Under the pieces are notes generated by a model. It searched no databases. It saw only the letters and a list, made by a program, of their open reading frames with translations, and was not told the DNA's origin. From positions 1 through 64,000 of the forward strand of contig NZ_SSMX01000009.1 of NCBI RefSeq assembly GCF_004799515.1: 64,000 bases of DNA, in the 5' to 3' direction. This document shows positions 33,499-45,510 of this stretch, piece by piece (position 1 is the stretch's first letter; every line of letters begins with the position of its first letter). The DNA comes from Phenylobacterium sp. GTDB lineage: Bacteria; Pseudomonadota; Alphaproteobacteria; Caulobacterales; Caulobacteraceae. The translations under genes and the position numbers were made by a program.

Positions 33499-33531
33499 TC
33501 GGGAGCGGCCGCGCCTCTACCCAGCCTGGCC

Positions 33532-34311
33532 ATGACGAACGAACCCTTTTTCATCATCGAGGGGACGCACTACGTCCCGACCCCGACAGCCCGCGGTCCA
33601 TGGAACCCGAACTCCCTGCATGGGCGGGTGATCGCCGGTCTGCTGGGCGCGGAGATCGAGCGGCTGCACGGCGATCCGGAGTTCATCCCGGCGCGGCTGA
33701 CCGTCGACATGTACAAGCTGCCGGATCTGTCGCCGGTGGAGGTGACCACCCGGGTGGTGCGCGAGGGCCGGCGCATCAAGGTGATCGACGCGGAGTTCAT
33801 CTCCGGCGGGGTCAGCGCGGGCCGCGCCACCTGTCAGCTGCTGCGCCGCACCGAGAACCCGCCGGGCAACGTCTGGAAGCCGGACGACTGGGTGGTCCCC
33901 AAGCCCGCCGACATCCCCGCGCCGGAGCCGCGCGCCGGCATGGGCGGCATGTGGGCCATGCGCCGCATCGCCGGCGACTTCGGGACGGTCGGCCAGAAGC
34001 GCACCTGGCTCAGTGAAGTGCGCGAGCTGGTGGGCGGGCGGCCGCTGACCCCATTCGTGCGCGTGGCGGTCTCGGCGGACTTCGCGAGCCCCTTCGCCAA
34101 CGCCGGCGACGCCGGGCTTGAGTTCATCAACTCCGACGTCAGCATCTACCTGCACCGCGAGCCGGCCGGCGAATGGATCGGCTATGAGGTCACCGACCAT
34201 GGCGCGACCGACGGCGTCTCCCTCGGCGCCTGCCGGCTCTATGACGAGGAAGGCCCGATCGGTACGGCGTGCTGCGCGGCGCTGGCGCAAAAGATGCGGC
34301 CGCGCAGCTGA
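33532..34311 (+). CDS. Acyl-CoA thioesterase-like (double hot-dog) protein
   Basis: This 259-residue protein opens with GPWNPNSLHGRVIAGLLGAE, a pattern of TesB-like thioesterase-superfamily proteins with a hot-dog fold. RLTVDMYKLPDLSPVEVTTR is the first hot-dog helix-strand core. The second half (FINSDVSIYLHREPAGEWIG) looks like the second hot dog. It probably hydrolyses or binds acyl-CoA in the cytoplasm. A strong hairpin terminator follows. Confidence 0.75.
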   Translation: MTNEPFFIIEGTHYVPTPTARGPWNPNSLHGRVIAGLLGAEIERLHGDPEFIPARLTVDMYKLPDLSPVEVTTRVVREGRRIKVIDAEFISGGVSAGRATCQLLRRTENPPGNVWKPDDWVVPKPADIPAPEPRAGMGGMWAMRRIAGDFGTVGQKRTWLSEVRELVGGRPLTPFVRVAVSADFASPFANAGDAGLEFINSDVSIYLHREPAGEWIGYEVTDHGATDGVSLGACRLYDEEGPIGTACCAALAQKMRPRS

Positions 34312-34321
34312 GACAAAATAA

Positions 34322-34357
34322 GCAGGGCCGTCCTGGAACAGCCCAGGACGGCCCTGC
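34322..34357. terminator. Strong hairpin terminator after the thioesterase gene
   Basis: A perfect 15-bp stem (GCAGGGCCGTCCTGG / CCAGGACGGCCCTGC) with a six-base loop starts 11 nt after the stop at 34311. An A-rich run precedes it (ACAAAATAAG), so on the minus strand it would be followed by a U-rich tract. It probably serves both convergent transcripts. Confidence 0.75.
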
Positions 34358-34439
34358 CGACGCTCAGACGTGTGGTTGGGAGCCGCCGAGCCACCGCAGA
34401 TTGCGGCAAAGCCTGCTGAGTCGTTAACGTGGCAGGGCG

Positions 34440-34970
34440 TCACATCGTAGTTGTACGGAGGCTGGCTTCGCCGTCGGCGTGACGTTCGGCGTCGGCGGCC
34501 AGTTCGGCGGCGCTGCGCCATTGCGGCAGGCGGTCGAGTGCGTCGACGGCGTTCTCGATGGCATGGCGGTCGTCGGGACTGAGCGCGGCCAGGCGCGCGG
34601 CGATGCGGTCGCGGCGGATGCGGGCCATGCGCGTCAGGACCGCGTGGCCGGCGGCGGTGACCGCCAGGCCGACGCGGCGGAGGTCCGCCCGCTCGACCCC
34701 ATCGCGGGCGATCAGGCCGGCGGCTTCCAGGCGCTTGACGCGCTCGCTGATGACGGAGCGGGCGACCTGACCCATGCCGGCCAGGTCGGAGACGCCGGCG
34801 CCCGGATGGCGGCGCAGGTCGAACAGCACCATGGCGTCAGCCGAGGAGACGCCGATCTCGGCGCTTTCCCAGCGCAGCTCGCGGTTCAGGCGGATCACCA
34901 GCCGCTGCAGGCGGTGAGCCAGGTCGGACTCCTCCGGACGCACCTGTGCTTCCCACCTCCAGAAAGCCAT
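34440..34970 (-). CDS. MarR family transcriptional regulator
   Basis: This 176-residue winged-helix regulator has the MarR layout: an N-terminal dimer helix, then SDLAGMGQVARSVISERVKR (recognition HTH), LEAAGLIARDG and a wing (ADLRRVGLAVTAAG). MarR dimers usually repress nearby genes and release DNA on binding small phenolics. ATG 34970 (MAFWRWEAQ) fits the family length. It is divergent from the PqaA-type gene, and a palindrome at 34980-34994 just upstream of its start is a likely self-operator. Confidence 0.88.
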   Translation of the reverse strand: MAFWRWEAQVRPEESDLAHRLQRLVIRLNRELRWESAEIGVSSADAMVLFDLRRHPGAGVSDLAGMGQVARSVISERVKRLEAAGLIARDGVERADLRRVGLAVTAAGHAVLTRMARIRRDRIAARLAALSPDDRHAIENAVDALDRLPQWRSAAELAADAERHADGEASLRTTTM

Positions 34971-34979
34971 TGGGAACTT

Positions 34980-34994
34980 GTTCGGCTGCCTAAC
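34980..34994. promoter_or_regulatory. Candidate MarR operator palindrome
   Basis: GTTcGGCtGCCtAAC is an inverted repeat (GTTxGGC / GCCxAAC) that starts ten bases upstream of the MarR start codon, in the divergent promoter region with the gene at 35078. The position suits autorepression and control of the divergent hydrolase. Confidence 0.5.
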
Positions 34995-35077
34995 AATCAG
35001 ACGGGCGCTTGGCCCTGTCAACGACCGGCGCCATGGTGGCGGCAAGGGCTGCGTGGATGGCCCATGGGAGGCGTTGA

Positions 35078-36502
35078 ATGAGACTCGTGAAACTGTTGGG
35101 CGGCGCGCTGGGGAGCGCTCTGGCGCTGAGCGTGATCGCCACCGCTCCGGTGCTGGCCAATCCGAAGAATGCGCTGGACGCCTATGTGGCCAAGCCGGAC
35201 CCGGCCTTCGCCTGGAAGGTGGTCGCTCCGGTGTCCGGGCCCGGCTACCACGGGGCGGTGCTGGAGCTGACCTCGCAGAGCTGGCTGACCGCCAAGGAGG
35301 TGGACAAGCCGCTCTGGAAGCACTGGCTGACCGTGATCGTGCCGGACAAGGTCGAGCACCCGAACGCCTTCATGTTCATCACCGGCGGGAACAACACCGA
35401 CGCCGCGCCGAAGACCGCCACGGAGCGCTTCGCCAAGATGGCGGTGGAGACCCATTCGGTGGTCACCGAGCTGGACGACGTGCCGAACCAGCCGCTGCGC
35501 TTCACCGAAGACCCGAAGCCGCGGGTCGAGGATCAGATCATCGCCTATCAGCAGGCGAAGTTCGCCAAGGACCGCAACCCGCTCGACCTGGTGCGCCTGC
35601 CGATGGTCAAGAGCGGGACCCAGGCGATGACCGCCATCCAGCAGTACCTGGCCAGCGACGCCGGCGGGAAGCTGAAGGTCGACGGCTTCGTGGTCTCCGG
35701 CGGCTCCAAGCGGGCCTGGACCACCTGGCTGGTCGGGGCCATCGACCGGCGCGTGGTGGCGATCATCCCGATCGTCATAAACGTCCTCGACGTCGACGCC
35801 ACGGCCAAGCACCACTGGGAGGCCATGGGCTATTTCTCGCCAGCCCTGCAGGACTATGTGGAGAACGGCCTGATCCCGGGGCTGATCGGCTCGCCCGGGA
35901 TGATGGCGGTCAACAAGCTCGAAGACCCGCTGAACTACCGCGACCGTCCGGCGATGAAGATGCCGAAGTACATTATCAACGCGGTGGGCGATGAGTACTT
36001 CCCGCCGGACAACACGCGGTTCTCCTACCACCTGCTGCCGGAAGTGAAGCGGCTGCGGATGATCCCCAACTCCAAGCACTCCACCGCGGGCACCGACATC
36101 AACGAGAGCATGACCGCCTTCTACAATGCGGTGCTGAACCACCAGCCGATCCCCAGCTACTCGTGGACCGTGCGGCCGGACGGGGCGATCGTGGTCAGGT
36201 CGGGGGCGAAGCCCACCGAGGTCCGGCTCTGGCAGGGGAGCAACCCCAAGGCCCGCGACTTCCGCGTCGACACCATCGGCAAGGCCTTCACCTCGACGGT
36301 GCTGACGCAACAGGCGGACGGGACTTGGGTCGGCAAGGTCGACAAGCCGGCCAGCGGCTGGACGGCCTATTTCGTGGAGCTGACCTACCCCAGCGCCTCG
36401 CCCTATCCGTTCAAGTTCACCACCGAGGTTTCGGTGATCCCCGACACCTTGCCCTTCAAGTGGAAGGACGCCCGCCCGATCACCGCGCCGGACGGAAAAT
36501 GA
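35078..36502 (+). CDS. PhoPQ-activated pathogenicity-related (PqaA-like) hydrolase
   Basis: This 474-residue exported alpha/beta-hydrolase-like protein has a signal peptide (to about VLANP). The PqaA family core is recognisable: TGGNNTDAAPK, VVTELDDVPNQPLRF, a Ser nucleophile near 210 (VSGGSKRAWTTWL), then NAVGDEYFPPDN (Asp) and IPNSKHSTAG (His). A beta-rich C-terminal domain closes it. In Salmonella the namesake is PhoPQ-induced and of uncertain biochemistry. GGGAGG precedes the ATG. It is probably controlled by the divergent MarR regulator. Confidence 0.85.
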   Translation: MRLVKLLGGALGSALALSVIATAPVLANPKNALDAYVAKPDPAFAWKVVAPVSGPGYHGAVLELTSQSWLTAKEVDKPLWKHWLTVIVPDKVEHPNAFMFITGGNNTDAAPKTATERFAKMAVETHSVVTELDDVPNQPLRFTEDPKPRVEDQIIAYQQAKFAKDRNPLDLVRLPMVKSGTQAMTAIQQYLASDAGGKLKVDGFVVSGGSKRAWTTWLVGAIDRRVVAIIPIVINVLDVDATAKHHWEAMGYFSPALQDYVENGLIPGLIGSPGMMAVNKLEDPLNYRDRPAMKMPKYIINAVGDEYFPPDNTRFSYHLLPEVKRLRMIPNSKHSTAGTDINESMTAFYNAVLNHQPIPSYSWTVRPDGAIVVRSGAKPTEVRLWQGSNPKARDFRVDTIGKAFTSTVLTQQADGTWVGKVDKPASGWTAYFVELTYPSASPYPFKFTTEVSVIPDTLPFKWKDARPITAPDGK

Positions 36503-36577
36503 CGCCCAGCACGGGTCGCTTCACGCGGCGGGTCGTGTAGAACCCGGACGAACTTACCGAGTCTGGGGACGCCGCCG

Positions 36578-37219
36578 ATGATCCTGATCGGACAGTACGA
36601 TTCGCCGTTCGTGCGGCGCGTGGCGATCGCGCTTGCGACCTACGGCCTGGCCTTCGAGCATCGGCCCTGGTCGGTGTTCGGGGATGTCGAGAAGATCGCC
36701 AAGCTCAATCCGCTGCGGCGGGTCCCGACCCTGGTGCTGGACGGCGGCGAGGTGGTCACCGACAGCCTGACGATCCTGCTGGCGGTCGACCAGCTGGTGG
36801 GGCCCCAGCGGGCGAGCCTGGCGCGGGGCGGGGATGACGGGCGCGAGCTGCAACGCCTCAGCGCCTTCGCCGCGGGCGTGGCCGAGAAGGCGGTCAGCCT
36901 GGTCTATGAGCGGGAGCTGCGCGACGAGGCGTTCCCGCTGTGGGTCGAGCGCTGCCGCGCGCAGGTGGGCGAGACGCTCGACCTGCTGGAGGCGATGCGC
37001 GAGGCGCGCTCATCCGTCTATCTGTTCGACGACGCGCTCAGCCACGCCGACGTGATCCTGGCGGCCGCGATCCGCTTCGTGCGCGAGGCCCTGTCCGCGG
37101 AGTTCGGCTGGAGCGGCTGGCCGGCGCTGATCGCGCACTCGGACCTCTGCGAGGCCCTGCCGGCGTTCCGGGAGATGTCCCAGCCCTTCAAGCTGGCCAC
37201 GCCGGACGGCGCCGCCTGA
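36578..37219 (+). CDS. Glutathione S-transferase family protein
   Basis: This 213-residue protein has an N-terminal thioredoxin-fold half: MILIGQYDSPFVRRVAIAL (the catalytic Ser or Tyr region), PLRRVPTLVLDGGEVVTDS (the cis-Pro and the glutathione-binding Ser). An all-helical C-terminal half follows. It is a cytoplasmic GST, substrate unknown. Its TGA shares one base with the ATG of the aminotransferase gene, so the two are translationally coupled. Confidence 0.88.
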   Translation: MILIGQYDSPFVRRVAIALATYGLAFEHRPWSVFGDVEKIAKLNPLRRVPTLVLDGGEVVTDSLTILLAVDQLVGPQRASLARGGDDGRELQRLSAFAAGVAEKAVSLVYERELRDEAFPLWVERCRAQVGETLDLLEAMREARSSVYLFDDALSHADVILAAAIRFVREALSAEFGWSGWPALIAHSDLCEALPAFREMSQPFKLATPDGAA

Positions 37220-38397
37220 TGGCCGACCCGACCGCCAAGGCTGTCGCGCGCCCGGAAGTGCTGGCGCTCCGGATGTCGGAGATCCGCGAGGTCGCCAACG
37301 AGGGCATGGGCCGCCCCGACGTGCTGAAGTTCTGGGTGGGCGAGAGCGACCAGCCAACGCCGGCCTTCATCCGCGAGGCCACCGCCCAGGCCCTGATGGA
37401 CGGCCACACCTACTACACCCACAATCTGGGGCGGCCGGACCTGCGCGAGGCGTTGTCGGGCTATCTGGAGCGGCTGCACGGGCGGCCGTTCGGGATGGAT
37501 CGGCTGGCGATCACCTCATCCGGCGTCAACGCGCTCATGCTGGTCGCCCAGGCGGTGGTCTCGCCGGGCGACAAGGTGGTGGTGACCACGCCCGCCTGGC
37601 CGAACATCGTGGAGATTCCGCGCATCCTGTCGGCGCGGCTGGCGCTTGTGCCGCTGGACCCGGCGCAGGGGCGCTGGCGGCTCGACCTCGACCGGCTGAT
37701 GGACGCGCTGACGCCGGACACCAAGGTTCTGTTCCTCAACTCGCCGAACAACCCGACCGGCTGGACCTTGCCGGCGGAGGACCGCGCCGCGATCCTGGCG
37801 CGCTGCCGCGAATACGGCATCTGGCTGATCACCGACGACCCCTATGAGCGGCTGATCTTCGGGCCCGGCAAGTCGGCGCCGTCCTTCCTGCCGCTGGCGG
37901 AGGACGACGAGCGGGTGGTCTCCACCAACACCTTCTCCAAGGCCTGGCGGATGACCGGCTGGCGGATGGGCTGGATGGTGCTGCCGCGCTCGCTGACCGA
38001 CCGCATCGGGGTGGTCGTGGAGTACAACACCTCCTGCGCGCCGGACTTCATCCAGACCGGGGCTGCGGTGGCGTTGACTAAGGGCGAGGCCTCGATCGCC
38101 GATCTGCGCGCCGAGCTGACCGCGGCCAAGGACCTGGTGCTGGGCGCGCTGCGCCAGATGCCGGGCGTCGAGGCGCCGGAGCCGGAGGGCGGCATGTACG
38201 CCTTCTTCCGCGTCGACGGGACGGTGAGCTCGCTGGCGCTGGCCCAGGACATGCTGCGGAAGGCGGGCGTGGGCCTGGCCCCTGGCTCGGCCTTCGGCGA
38301 CGAGGGCCAGGGCTGGCTGCGCTGGTGCTTCGCCAACCGCCCGGAGAAGAACGCCGAGGGCCTGCAGCGGCTGGCGGATTATCTCAAGGGGCGCTGA
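37219..38397 (+). CDS. PLP-dependent class I/II aminotransferase
   Basis: This 392-residue fold-type I enzyme has pyridoxal-phosphate Lys241 in NTFSKAWRMTGWRMGW. The Asn/Asp/Tyr cofactor contacts are NSPNNPTGW, ITDDPYERL and TTPAWPNIVE, and the carboxylate Arg is in LRWCFANRPE. It transfers an amino group to or from an alpha-keto acid; the exact substrate (aspartate, aromatic or other) is unclear. It is the second gene of a two-gene unit with the GST. Its stop is two bases from the convergent gene's stop. Confidence 0.88.
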   Translation: MADPTAKAVARPEVLALRMSEIREVANEGMGRPDVLKFWVGESDQPTPAFIREATAQALMDGHTYYTHNLGRPDLREALSGYLERLHGRPFGMDRLAITSSGVNALMLVAQAVVSPGDKVVVTTPAWPNIVEIPRILSARLALVPLDPAQGRWRLDLDRLMDALTPDTKVLFLNSPNNPTGWTLPAEDRAAILARCREYGIWLITDDPYERLIFGPGKSAPSFLPLAEDDERVVSTNTFSKAWRMTGWRMGWMVLPRSLTDRIGVVVEYNTSCAPDFIQTGAAVALTKGEASIADLRAELTAAKDLVLGALRQMPGVEAPEPEGGMYAFFRVDGTVSSLALAQDMLRKAGVGLAPGSAFGDEGQGWLRWCFANRPEKNAEGLQRLADYLKGR

Positions 38398-38399
38398 GG

Positions 38400-39092
38400 T
38401 TAGCGGCCCGCGGCCTGCGGCGTCTCCGGCTTCGGCGCGTCGAGGAGGGGCGCGGCGGGGTCGGTGGATGGCGGGGCGTCCGTGGGCGCGGGCGTGGGCG
38501 AGGCCTGTGACTCCGCGGGCGGCGTCTCGGTGGTCTCGTTGATCTTGAAGGCGCCGCCCAGCAGGGTGGCGTTGGACTTCAGCGCCTTGGCGGTGGTCTC
38601 GCAGCGGGCGGGCAGCGCCCAGCTCATCCACTCCTGCGCCAGGCGCGCGGGCGTCACGTCGGGGGTGATGCGCCAGATGTCGTGGCCCTTGGCGACGGCG
38701 GCGGCGCCGGCCGTGTTGATCGGCTTGAGGCTGGCCTTTTCCGCGGCGGTCATCGCCGCCTGGAAGTCCTTCAGCTGGGCTTTGCCGGCCTTCTGCATGT
38801 CGGCGTAGACGGCCAGGTCGTCGGAGAGCTTGCGGTCCGGCGGCCGGTAGGTGGATTCGATCCGCGTCACCTCCGGCATGACCTTGTCGTGCAGGTCCAG
38901 GTAGCCGCGCAGCGAGCCGTAGCACCAGGCCACGAACTGGTAGTCGTCGCGCGGCGCGCCGGTCGGGAAGGGCGCTTCCTCCGGCGCGGCGGCGGCATCT
39001 GCCTCGGCGGACGGGGGCGGCGCGGCCGCGGCCTCGGCGGCGGGCTGGCCTTGCAGGAAGAGGGCGGCGAGGACGAAGGCGATCGGCGTCAT
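38400..39092 (-). CDS. Exported protein of unknown function
   Basis: This 230-residue protein has a signal peptide (MTPIAFVLAALFLQG) and an Ala/Pro/Glu-rich spacer. A helical core follows (DDYQFVAWCYGSLRGYLDL, then RIESTYRPPDRKLSDDLAVY, and EWMSWALPARCETTAKALK with a second Cys). The tail is Pro/Thr-rich. The core looks conserved and globular, but no family is recognised. It seems to be a Caulobacterales-type periplasmic protein. Confidence 0.7.
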   Translation of the reverse strand: MTPIAFVLAALFLQGQPAAEAAAAPPPSAEADAAAAPEEAPFPTGAPRDDYQFVAWCYGSLRGYLDLHDKVMPEVTRIESTYRPPDRKLSDDLAVYADMQKAGKAQLKDFQAAMTAAEKASLKPINTAGAAAVAKGHDIWRITPDVTPARLAQEWMSWALPARCETTAKALKSNATLLGGAFKINETTETPPAESQASPTPAPTDAPPSTDPAAPLLDAPKPETPQAAGR

Positions 39093-39149
39093 GGATTTGG
39101 AACTTACCTTGGAAACTCAAGCGAAGATCTGGGGAAACTTCAGCGGAAT

Positions 39150-42779
<3,630 letters not shown>

Positions 42780-42838
42780 AACTTAACCCGTCCCGCGATT
42801 GTTTTCCGAGCCGTCCGCTCGTATGGCTGCTTATCCCA

Positions 42839-43534
42839 ATGAGCTTCTGGCGCAAGATAGCCGGCCTCGCCGCCCGTAACCTCGACGAGGCCGAGTGCGA
42901 CGTGTGCCCGCCCGGCCTGCCCGGCGAGGATCCGGCGTTCACCACGGCGGTGACGGCGCTTGGCGCGAAGCTGGCCAAGGCCGACGGCGAGGCCCAGGCC
43001 CGCGAATACGCCGCCTTCTCCCAGGTCTTCCATCCGGAGGCCGGCAGCGAGGGCAATGTGCGCCGCCTCTACCAGCTCGCCCGCCAGACCACGCGGGGCT
43101 TCGAGGGCTACGCCCGGCGGCTGACCAAGCGCTACCACGCCTGCCCGCAACTGCTGGAAGACGTGCTGGACGGCCTCTTCTACATCGCCACCTCCGACGG
43201 CGTGGTGACGGCCGAGGAGCTGGCCTATCTGGCGCGGGTCTCCGAGCTGTTCGGCCAGGGCCCGCTCACCTTCCGCCGCATCCGAGCCACTCACCTGGGC
43301 CCCGAGGCCGACGATCCCTACGCCGTGCTGGGCGTGGCTTACGACGCCCCCGACGAGGCGCTGAGGCTGGCGCGGCGGGCCATGCTGTCGGAGGCGCATC
43401 CCGACCGGGCGCGCGCTCGCGGCCTGCCCAGGGAATTCATCGAGGTCGCAGAGGCGAAGTCCGCGGCGATCAACGCCGCCTACGACGCCGCCATGCGCGA
43501 ACGCCGGGCATCGAGCTTGCAAGGCGTGGCATAA
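42839..43534 (+). CDS. TerB/J-domain (DjlA-like) co-chaperone
   Basis: This 231-residue protein has a TerB-like helical domain at about 30-140: a pair of repeated acidic helices, LAKADGEAQAREYAAFSQVF and LFYIATSDGVVTAEELAYL. A C-terminal J domain follows at about 160-225 (DPYAVLGVAYDAPDEALRLA) with the HPD motif in EAHPDRA. It should stimulate DnaK. Unlike E. coli DjlA there is no transmembrane segment, so it is soluble. No clear ribosome-binding site is seen. It is divergent from the 5-oxoprolinase gene across 59 bases. Confidence 0.85.
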   Translation: MSFWRKIAGLAARNLDEAECDVCPPGLPGEDPAFTTAVTALGAKLAKADGEAQAREYAAFSQVFHPEAGSEGNVRRLYQLARQTTRGFEGYARRLTKRYHACPQLLEDVLDGLFYIATSDGVVTAEELAYLARVSELFGQGPLTFRRIRATHLGPEADDPYAVLGVAYDAPDEALRLARRAMLSEAHPDRARARGLPREFIEVAEAKSAAINAAYDAAMRERRASSLQGVA

Positions 43535-43645
43535 GTACGCGTGAGCGTCCCTTTGCGGTTGTCGAGTGTTGACGACCGGAAACCTTGGGACAACATTCGA
43601 GGTTCAGGTTCGGCCTCAACAAGAGGCTGGGCCAGAGAGGACGCC

Positions 43646-43930
43646 ATGGTGAAAGAGTTCGCCGTTCGGCACGGATCCGCCCTTCGCAGCCTGGCTGTGC
43701 TGGTGGGCCTGCTTGCGACCATCGCCGCGGTGGTGGTGGGCGCGGTTCTGGCCGTGGTCTTCGCCGCCACGGTCGCGGTGATCGCGGTGATGGCCAGCGC
43801 GCTGCTTGGCTTCGCGGGGCTGGCGCTCCGCGCCCGGCGCACCGCTCGGGCCCGCAACGACGGCGTCATCGAAGCCCGCCACCTGGGCGGCCACCACTGG
43901 GTGGCCTACGGCTGGAACGAGCGGCGGTAG
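43646..43930 (+). CDS. Small membrane protein
   Basis: This 94-residue protein has AGAGG before the ATG at 43646. It has two or one long hydrophobic stretches (SLAVLVGLLATIAAVVVGAV, then FAATVAVIAVMASALLGFA), then a basic tail (ARRTARARNDGVIEARH). Both hydrophobic stretches are Ala/Val-rich. No family is recognised. A composite hairpin repeat begins 16 bases after its stop. Confidence 0.6.
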   Translation: MVKEFAVRHGSALRSLAVLVGLLATIAAVVVGAVLAVVFAATVAVIAVMASALLGFAGLALRARRTARARNDGVIEARHLGGHHWVAYGWNERR

Positions 43931-43945
43931 TCACGCCCAGGGCGC

Positions 43946-44085
43946 CATCCCGGTTTCGCATAGCGAAGACCGGGACCCATGAACTCCGAATTTGAAGATT
44001 GAAGGCGGTTTGCGCGCCTGCGCCTTTGTCCTTCGGCGTGAGCGCGTATGGGTCCCGGACAAGCGCAGCGCGCTTTCCGGGATGA
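43946..44085. repeat. Composite dispersed repeat, copy 2 (inverted)
   Basis: It starts CATCCCGGTTTCGCATAGCG and ends with CGCTTTCCGGGATGAC. Inner ends ACCGGGACCCAT and ATGGGTCCCGGAC form the same paired structure as copy 1 (30178-30295), in reverse orientation. The middle about 65 bases differ from copy 1, so only the hairpin ends are conserved. Confidence 0.85.
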
Positions 44086-44142
44086 CACGTGGAGAGGCCT
44101 TCTCTACCGTCCGTTCAAACAACTGTTTTGCTGGAGGACGGC

Positions 44143-44436
44143 ATGAGCATCGGCGTGATCGCGACCTTGAGGATCCAGGACGGCAAGGCCGCCGAGTTCG
44201 AGGCCTTCTTCGGCGAACTGGCCCAGCAGGTGCGCGGCCAGGAGCCCGGCAACCTCGCCTACCAGCTCACCAAGAGCCGCACCGAGGCCAACACCTACAA
44301 GGTCCTGGAAGTCTACAAGGACCAGGATGCGCTGACCCATCACGGCGGCACGGACTACTTCAAGGCCGCCGGCCCGAAGTTCGCCGCCGTGCTCGCCGGG
44401 CGGCCGGACATCGAATACCTGGACGGCGTGGGCTGA
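44143..44436 (+). CDS. Antibiotic biosynthesis monooxygenase (ABM)-fold protein
   Basis: This 97-residue protein fits one ABM ferredoxin-like domain: IGVIATLRIQDGKAAEFEAF, then GNLAYQLTKSRTEANTYKVL and EVYKDQDALTHHGGTDYF. Such small enzymes, e.g. YgiN quinol monooxygenases or haem oxygenase-like types, work as dimers without cofactors. The His of ALTHHGG is typical. GGAGG lies seven bases before the ATG. Confidence 0.85.
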   Translation: MSIGVIATLRIQDGKAAEFEAFFGELAQQVRGQEPGNLAYQLTKSRTEANTYKVLEVYKDQDALTHHGGTDYFKAAGPKFAAVLAGRPDIEYLDGVG

Positions 44437-44694
44437 GCTTCCCAAGCTGTACCTTAGACGTCCCGCCTGACCCGGCGATCTCCCCATAATAAACCAATAA
44501 GAATTCGCCGGCTGGACTTGCGGTTAGGTTTAACTTTTCTCGCCTGGGGCGAGTTTTCGCATCTCAGGCGTGCTGCGCGCACGGAAACACCTGAATTTGC
44601 TTGCTATAGTGTGGAAGGCATCTAAAGGATTTGTTGACCCTGTCCTCTCGGACGTGGGCGCTGCCCTCCTGGACCGAGGGCGATGGGGACTAGA

Positions 44695-45432
44695 ATGAAG
44701 CTTATCGCCTTTACCGCCGCCGCCGTTGTGGGCGTCGCGCTCGCCGGATCGGCCGCCGCCGCTGGGCCGAACCTGATCACCAATGGCAGCTTCGAGGACG
44801 CCGGCACGACCGGGCCCGCCGCGATCATGACGCCGTGGACCTATACGTCGAGCTTCGGCACCGACACCACCCACCCGGCGACGATCATCCAGTACAATTC
44901 GACCGCCGGCTATCCGTCTGGCGCGTTTGGCGAGTCCATCCCGACGGCGCCGCAGATCTCCGGCGACCCCGATCACCCGGGCAACTTCGCCGCCTATTTC
45001 GTGGCGGATGACGCGACGGAGACGCTGTCGCAGACGATCCACCTGAATCCGGGCACCTACACGATCGGCTTCTCGGCCTACATCCCGCTGAACGGCTTCG
45101 ACAACAGCGGCGACGCCTCCTTCACCGGTGAAGTGGCGGGCCAGAACCTGGTGACCTTCGACGTCCACAGCTCCGGGCTTCCGGTGCAGGAGTGGCAGAC
45201 CTGGGACGAGACGCTGACGGTGGCGACCGCCGGCGACTACCTGACCCAGTTCACGTACCACTCCGGCGCCGCGCCGGCCGCGGACGTCGTCATCGACGAC
45301 GTCTTCGTGGTGGCGGGCAACATCACCAGCAGCGCGCCGGAACCGGCCGCCTGGGCCCTGATGATCGTCGGCTTCGGCGGTGCGGGCGCGGCCCTGCGCA
45401 GCCGCCGCCGTCAGGTCGCCGCCGCGGCCTGA
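44695..45432 (+). CDS. PEPxxWA-CTERM sorting-domain exported protein
   Basis: This 245-residue protein has a signal peptide ending SAAAAGP. NLITNGSFEDAGTTGPA is the usual opening of matrix or carbohydrate-binding-like PEP-CTERM proteins. The body is beta-rich, and the tail is PEPAAWALMIVGFGGAGA followed by LRSRRR. It is probably sorted by an exosortase encoded elsewhere. A 258-base non-coding gap, AT-richer near 44480-44640, precedes it and probably holds the promoter. A strong terminator follows. Confidence 0.9.
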   Translation: MKLIAFTAAAVVGVALAGSAAAAGPNLITNGSFEDAGTTGPAAIMTPWTYTSSFGTDTTHPATIIQYNSTAGYPSGAFGESIPTAPQISGDPDHPGNFAAYFVADDATETLSQTIHLNPGTYTIGFSAYIPLNGFDNSGDASFTGEVAGQNLVTFDVHSSGLPVQEWQTWDETLTVATAGDYLTQFTYHSGAAPAADVVIDDVFVVAGNITSSAPEPAAWALMIVGFGGAGAALRSRRRQVAAAA

Positions 45433-45458
45433 TCGCAGCGACGAGCCTACGAAACTTG

Positions 45459-45488
45459 AAAGCCCCGGCCTCGCGGCCGGGGCTTTTT
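45459..45488 (+). terminator. Rho-independent terminator of the PEP-CTERM gene
   Basis: A 12-bp stem (AAAGCCCCGGCC / GGCCGGGGCTTT) with loop TCGC is followed by a T run. It lies 27 bases after the stop at 45432 and also faces the convergent P450 gene. Confidence 0.9.
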
Positions 45489-45510
45489 CGTTGCGCCCGT
45501 TTGGGGCCGC

